64,000 nucleotides of DNA from Kocuria rosea (GTDB lineage: Bacteria > Actinomycetota > Actinomycetes > Actinomycetales > Micrococcaceae): assembly GCF_023715525.1 (NCBI RefSeq), contig NZ_JAMBOG010000001.1, positions 124,001-188,000 of the forward strand, read 5' to 3'. Each line of letters starts with the position of its first letter. Within the stretch, counting starts at the first letter, position 1. The position numbers and the translations under genes are program-made. Shown here piece after piece: positions 60,590-64,000 of this stretch. The notes below the pieces were generated by a model. It was not told where the DNA came from. It saw nothing but the letters and a program-made list of their open reading frames with translations, and did no database searches.

Positions 60590-61133
60590 GTCCGTCCTTC
60601 AGTCGTGTCCGCAGGTTGATGAGGCCGCGCCTCAGGTGGCTCTTGACCGTGCCGAGGGGCAGGTCCAGCCGCTCGGCGATCTGCTGGTGGGTGAGCTCGT
60701 CGTAGAAGGCGAGCGCCAGGATCGTCGACCGCGGCGGGCCCAGCCGTTCGACCTCCGCCCGCACGACGAGCCGGTCCACCAGCAGGTCCGCCTCCTCGTG
60801 CCCGGGCTCGCGCTCCTCGACGGCGGACGCCTGCCGCCGCTCCGCCTCGCGGCCCGCGGTGCGGGCGGCGTCGACGATGCAGTTGCGGGCGATCCCGACG
60901 AGCCAGGCCGGGGCCGAGGACTGCTCGGGGCGGTACCCGGAACGATACTTCCACGCCCGGATGAAGACCTCCTGGACCACGTCGTCCGCGGCCGCGTCGT
61001 CGCGCAGGGTCCGCAGCGCGAGGCCCCGGACGATCCCGGCGCAGTGCCGGTACGCCGCGCTCAGCGCCTGCTCGTCCCCCGCGGCGAACGCGGTGTCGAG
61101 CTCGGGCCCCCACTCGGAGGTCGTCATCGGCAT
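60573..61133 (-). CDS. ECF sigma factor, SigK-like
   Basis: 186 residues. Region 2 in RDDAAADDVVQEVFIRAWKY and region 4 in ILALAFYDELTHQQIAERLDLPLGTVKSHLRRGLINLRTRL. Similar to SigK, whose partner RskA type is encoded next. ATG at 61133 with GGAGGAG about ten bases upstream; longer frames to 61220 read through the promoter and are less likely. Probable targets are the adjacent DUF4397 and sortase genes (inference from position). Confidence 0.9.
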   Translation of the reverse strand: MPMTTSEWGPELDTAFAAGDEQALSAAYRHCAGIVRGLALRTLRDDAAADDVVQEVFIRAWKYRSGYRPEQSSAPAWLVGIARNCIVDAARTAGREAERRQASAVEEREPGHEEADLLVDRLVVRAEVERLGPPRSTILALAFYDELTHQQIAERLDLPLGTVKSHLRRGLINLRTRLKDGHGAPE

Positions 61134-61191
61134 CGGGGAACGGCTCCTCCCCGGGGTCGTCGTCGCGGGCGCAGCCCGCCGGGTGGTGCCC

Positions 61192-61220
61192 AGCCTAGTG
61201 GACGCCGTGGCGCCGGTCAT
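61192..61220 (-). promoter_or_regulatory. Promoter of the sigma/anti-sigma pair
   Basis: ATGACC (61220-61215), 17 bases, TAGGCT (61197-61192) on the minus strand, 59 bases before the ATG. The bases TGACCGGCGCC here also occur upstream of the DUF4397 gene. Confidence 0.5.
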
Positions 61221-61236
61221 CGGTGGCCCGTCGCGC

Positions 61237-61767
61237 TCAGCCCACCGGGACCGCGCGGAGCACCACGTTGTCCTCGTAGTCCCCGGTCTCCTCGAGCCAC
61301 TCCCCGCCGCAGGTGACCAGGTGCAGGACCGGGGCCCCGGTGCGGCGGAAGAGGTCGGCGTCCTCGAGGCTGCGCTTGTGCACCCGCTCGACCGTCTCCG
61401 TGCGGTAGCGCAGCACGGACCCGTCCGCCCGCTCGACCGTGACCTCGGCGCCCGGCGCCACGTCCTGCAGGCGGGCCATCGGTGTCACCTCGGTCAGGGT
61501 GTCCACGTGCCCGGCGATCACCGCGGCTCCCTCCTCGGCCCCGGGGGCGGGTCCGTGCCGGTACCAGCCGAGCTGCACGTGGTTGTCCGGGATGGTCATG
61601 GCCCCGCCGTCCTCGATCCCTACGGGCACCACGGGCATGTCGATCGGCACGCCGTCCACCTCGACCCGCACCGGGGGCGGGAGCGGGGCGACGGGGGCCG
61701 GGAGGACGGGGGCGCGGGGGGCCGGGGCCCGCCGCGCGTCCCGTCCCGGTCCGGCGGAGGGGCTCAC
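61237..61767 (-). CDS. Class F-type sortase
   Basis: 176 residues. Complete catalytic triad: His87 (AGHVDT), Cys153 (LVTCGG), Arg171 (VVLRAV). The TLVTC-like LVTCGG site and small size fit class F. Sortases attach proteins to the cell wall or cut them. The GTG at 61767 overlaps the stop of the DUF4397 gene (GTGA). With this start the N-terminus is only a Pro/Ala/Arg-rich stretch, with no signal peptide or membrane anchor, which is odd for a sortase. No candidate substrate motif (LPXTG/LAXTG) was seen in the window's secreted proteins. Confidence 0.85.
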   Translation of the reverse strand: MSPSAGPGRDARRAPAPRAPVLPAPVAPLPPPVRVEVDGVPIDMPVVPVGIEDGGAMTIPDNHVQLGWYRHGPAPGAEEGAAVIAGHVDTLTEVTPMARLQDVAPGAEVTVERADGSVLRYRTETVERVHKRSLEDADLFRRTGAPVLHLVTCGGEWLEETGDYEDNVVLRAVPVG

Positions 61768-62585
61768 GGCCGGCGGGCCCCCGCGAGCACCCGCCGGGCG
61801 CCGAAGGCCACCCCGACGAGTCCGAGCGCGCCCGCGGCCGCGAGCCCGGCGCTCAGCAGCGTGCGCTGCTCCTGGGCCGCGAGCCCGGACTGCCCGCCCG
61901 GCACCGCGCCCGGGGCCTGCTCCATGCCCCCGAGGGTCTGCACCGCGAGCTGCAGGTTGCCCGCCTCGAGGGAGCCCCACGCGTAGACGATGTTGTGGGT
62001 GCCCTCGGCGAGCGTCAGGTCGGCCGGGCCGATGACCGGGTCGGTCGTGCCCGCGGCCGCCACGGAGGCGGAGACCGTCCCGGCGTCGACCGGCAGCGTC
62101 TGCTCGTTCGGGTTCTCGAGCCCCTGGATGATCGGCTGGCCGCCGGCCAGGACGTCCACGGCCGGGGCCGCGGCCACGTGGCGGACGGTCAGGTGCGACT
62201 TCCCGGCCGCCACCTCGGACATGTCGTTGGTGAACAGGGCGGCCGTGGGGTTGCCCTCGGCGTCGAGGTGGGCCGCGGCCGTGTAGTTGCCGCCGCTTTC
62301 GAGCTGGGCGGTCACGGGTCCGATGATCGGCGCCGAGGCGTCGGCGGCGTCGGGGGCCGTGACGGCGAGGTCGTAGCTGCCGGCCGGCAGCTCGAGCGGG
62401 CCCGCGAGCGTGCCCGGGGCGAAGTCGTCGAGCGTGAGCTCGCCGTTGACGTAGACGTCCACCACGGTGTCGGGCACGCCGTGCAGCACGGACAGCTGCG
62501 CGTGCTCGGCGGCGGACGCGGGCGCCATGGTCAGGGCACCGAGGCCGAGGCCGAGGACTGCTGCGGCGGAGAGGGTCTTGCGCAT
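61764..62585 (-). CDS. Secreted DUF4397-domain protein with C-terminal anchor
   Basis: 273 residues. Signal peptide (MRKTLSAAAVLGLGLGALTM, cleavage near ASAAEH), then two DUF4397 repeats: LSVLHGVPDTVVDVYVNGE and LTVRHVAAAPAVDVLAGGQ each start a beta-sandwich unit. A Gly/Gln-rich linker, a hydrophobic helix and a GARRVLAGARRP tail suggest membrane anchoring. Function unknown; such proteins often accompany sortases and SigK-type regulators. ATG at 62585 with AAGGAG nine bases upstream. Confidence 0.87.
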   Translation of the reverse strand: MRKTLSAAAVLGLGLGALTMAPASAAEHAQLSVLHGVPDTVVDVYVNGELTLDDFAPGTLAGPLELPAGSYDLAVTAPDAADASAPIIGPVTAQLESGGNYTAAAHLDAEGNPTAALFTNDMSEVAAGKSHLTVRHVAAAPAVDVLAGGQPIIQGLENPNEQTLPVDAGTVSASVAAAGTTDPVIGPADLTLAEGTHNIVYAWGSLEAGNLQLAVQTLGGMEQAPGAVPGGQSGLAAQEQRTLLSAGLAAAGALGLVGVAFGARRVLAGARRP

Positions 62586-62781
62586 GATGACTGCTCCTTG
62601 AACGGGCTCCCGGAGGAGGCGGAATCGACCTTGCACCCCTACTACCTCCCGGGACCCGCCACTGGATGCGGCGCCGGTCACATTTTTCCCGGCACGTCCT
62701 CCCGGATCCCTCCGCGCCCGTCCGGGGGCGCGGGTCCGGCCGGTCCCCCGCGAGGAGGACCGTCCGGACCCGCACCCCGGC

Positions 62782-63009
62782 TCACTCCTCCTCGAGGGTC
62801 GAGCCCACCTCCCGGTCCTCGAGGACCACCTCCTGGTCCTGCTCCTCGAGGTCGGCGGGATTCGCCTCGAGGGAGGACGCCTCCGACCGGTCCCGGTGCG
62901 CCGGGGTCTCGACGTCCTGGTCGTCCATCTCCGGTCGCTCGGCGTCGATCGACTGCTCGAGCCGGTCCGCCTCGTTGAACTCGAAGCTCGTGCCGGGGGC
63001 CTCGCTCAT
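62782..63009 (-). CDS. Small acidic protein of unknown function, 75 aa
   Basis: Not recognised. Very acidic (Asp/Glu in about one third of positions), with stretches like LEQSIDAERPEMDDQDVE and LEEQDQEVVLEDREVG; no Cys, no hydrophobic helix, probably disordered. A strong AGGAGG Shine-Dalgarno sequence lies before the ATG at 63009, and a TAGACT hexamer at 63046-63051 (minus) could be the -10 element, so the gene looks real. Confidence 0.7.
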   Translation of the reverse strand: MSEAPGTSFEFNEADRLEQSIDAERPEMDDQDVETPAHRDRSEASSLEANPADLEEQDQEVVLEDREVGSTLEEE

Positions 63010-63094
63010 GGCTACCTCCTGGGTCGTGGGACCAACGGAGCCCCCAGTCTAGTGACGCCCCCGACGGGTCCGGCCGAGAAGGTCCACAGCACGG

Positions 63095-63123
63095 TTCACA
63101 GCCCTCCTGCCCTCCGATAACGT
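63095..63123 (+). promoter_or_regulatory. Promoter of the baeRF/Vms1-like gene
   Basis: TTCACA (63095-63100), 17 bases, TAACGT (63118-63123). It is one of the best -35/-10 pairs in the window, with a leader of about 45 bases. Confidence 0.65.
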
Positions 63124-63175
63124 GGCGTGCACACGCACGCAGGAAGCACCGCTCAACACCAGGGGGTTACCCACC

Positions 63176-64000
63176 ATGACGAGCCGATTCCACCGCTACG
63201 CCGAGCTGTTCAAGCAGCCGGGGCCGTGGTGCACCGTGTACACGGACATCAGCACCGGCACCGTCGACTCGCTGCACGCGATCGACGTCCAGCCCGAGAA
63301 CGTCCGCCGGGAGCTGGAGGGCCTCGGGGCGAGCAAGGCCGACCTCGACGCCGTGGAGCAGGCGATCCGTCCGGCGGAGGGCCTGCCGGACCCGGTGAGC
63401 CGGTTCGTCGTGGTCCGCGACGGCACCGTGGTGATCGACGAGGTCCTGCCGGGTCCGCTGGCCGGGCCCAGCAGGGTCAGGGTGGAGACCGTGCCCGACC
63501 TCACGCCGCTGTTCCGCCACCGCCCCGAGGACTTCCCCTACGTGGTGGCCGAGGTCAGCCGTGACGGAGGAGAGATCCGGCTGCAGTACGCCAGCCGGGG
63601 CCGGGCCGAGTCGCAGCAGCAGATCGAGGGCGAGACGGAGCACCTCAAGAAGTTCGGCGGCGGCGGCTGGGCGCACGCCCGGTGGCAGCGGCACACCGAG
63701 GACGTGTGGCGGCGCAACACCGAGGAGGTCGCCGAGCAGATCGACCAGGTCGTGGCCGACAGCGGCGCGCAGCTGGTGGTCATCGCCGGGGACATCCGCG
63801 CCAGGGTGCTCGTCGGGGAGCAGCTCGCCAAGTCCACCCAGCCGCTGGTGAGCATGGTCAACGCCAACACCCGCGCCGACGGCAGCGACGCCGCCGAGCT
63901 CGAGGAGCAGGTCGACCGCAGCGTGGGCGAGGTGATCGCGCGCCGGCAGCAGGAGCTGCTGGAGCGGCTGGCGGAGCAGGAGAACCGCCCGGACCACACA
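63176..64000 (+). CDS. Vms1/baeRF-family peptidyl-tRNA hydrolase-like protein, 5' part
   Basis: The frame runs off the right edge after 275 codons. The sequence resembles the actinobacterial baeRF2/Rv2629-like proteins (WCTVYTDISTGTVDSLHAIDVQPENVRREL at the start, FPYVVAEVSRDGGEIRLQYA and GGWAHARWQRHTEDVWRRNTEEVAEQID in the middle), which share the eRF1 domain 2 fold of Vms1-type release enzymes. The RWQRH-like stretch stands where these families have their conserved Gln or equivalent. Possible role: rescue of stalled ribosomes under stress. ATG at 63176. Confidence 0.75.
   Translation, partial: MTSRFHRYAELFKQPGPWCTVYTDISTGTVDSLHAIDVQPENVRRELEGLGASKADLDAVEQAIRPAEGLPDPVSRFVVVRDGTVVIDEVLPGPLAGPSRVRVETVPDLTPLFRHRPEDFPYVVAEVSRDGGEIRLQYASRGRAESQQQIEGETEHLKKFGGGGWAHARWQRHTEDVWRRNTEEVAEQIDQVVADSGAQLVVIAGDIRARVLVGEQLAKSTQPLVSMVNANTRADGSDAAELEEQVDRSVGEVIARRQQELLERLAEQENRPDHT

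Noticed and set aside
1-64000. CRISPR arrays, insertion sequences, prophage genes, rRNA genes
   Set aside because: None could be found on either strand; the only repeats are the short ones listed.

Overview
The window is about 64 kb of very GC-rich DNA with dense, short-spaced genes and many GTG starts. Gene content and order (tRNA-Ser, SRP RNA, dnaX, recR, lysC in a row; purS-purQ-purL; Lhr helicase; DUF4916 NUDIX-like protein; SigK/RskA-type pair) point to an actinobacterium of the Micrococcales, most likely a Kocuria-like Micrococcaceae. The genus is inferred from protein resemblance and base composition, not proven. No transposase, integrase, phage gene, CRISPR array or rRNA operon was seen, so this looks like ordinary chromosome. 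Both edge genes are cut: an FAD/Fe-S oxidase at the left and a Vms1/baeRF-like protein at the right.

Layout. 1-9 kb: Fe-S oxidase C-terminus, Lhr helicase with a small overlapping upstream ORF, a Nei/Fpg DNA glycosylase and a Stealth-type sugar-phosphate transferase that seems to start at ATC. 9.3-15.2 kb: guanine-deaminase-like protein, a structured non-coding stretch with a 98-aa unknown protein, and a convergent xdhA-xdhB-xdhC operon; together a purine-catabolism block (guanine to xanthine to urate). 15.5-25 kb: secreted CHRD-like protein, bifunctional proline oxidase PutA with a divergent LysR regulator, isopentenyl-diphosphate isomerase, and a RluA-like / DUF418 / GH76 cluster. 25-34.8 kb: NUDIX-like protein, FUSC transporter, tgt, then a minus-strand operon gntR-ansA-aspA-ansP that would import asparagine and turn it into aspartate and fumarate, with a second amino-acid permease divergent from it. 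34.9-40.8 kb: TVP38 membrane protein, SRPBCC, metallo-beta-lactamase-fold hydrolase, a queuosine-precursor transporter, pyridoxal kinase, a FrnE-type DsbA oxidoreductase, TetR and an orphan VapB-like protein.

41-48 kb is the core replication/repair/lysine segment: tRNA-Ser(GGA), SRP RNA, dnaX, recR and lysC (with an internal start for a beta subunit), followed by a translationally coupled pair: a protein usually annotated as 3-methyladenine glycosylase, plus a small Rieske protein. 48-54 kb holds stress/central-metabolism genes: Hrp1-like CBS protein, GH15, SDR and a pyruvate-oxidase-like TPP enzyme. 54-58 kb is purS-purQ-purL. 58-64 kb has cardiolipin synthase, a DUF4397-sortase pair next to a sigma/anti-sigma pair, a small acidic protein and the baeRF-like gene.

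The clearest window-wide pattern is regulatory. A dozen genes have a -10-like hexamer ending 6-7 nt before the start codon and no Shine-Dalgarno sequence, as expected for leaderless mRNAs. Several perfect GC-rich hairpins separate convergent genes and probably end transcription from both sides. No wholly new multi-gene system could be demonstrated. The most promising unknowns are the 46.4-47.8 kb Rieske-coupled pair, the structured 9.8-10.2 kb region, and the DUF4397/sortase/SigK cluster whose sortase lacks a visible membrane anchor.
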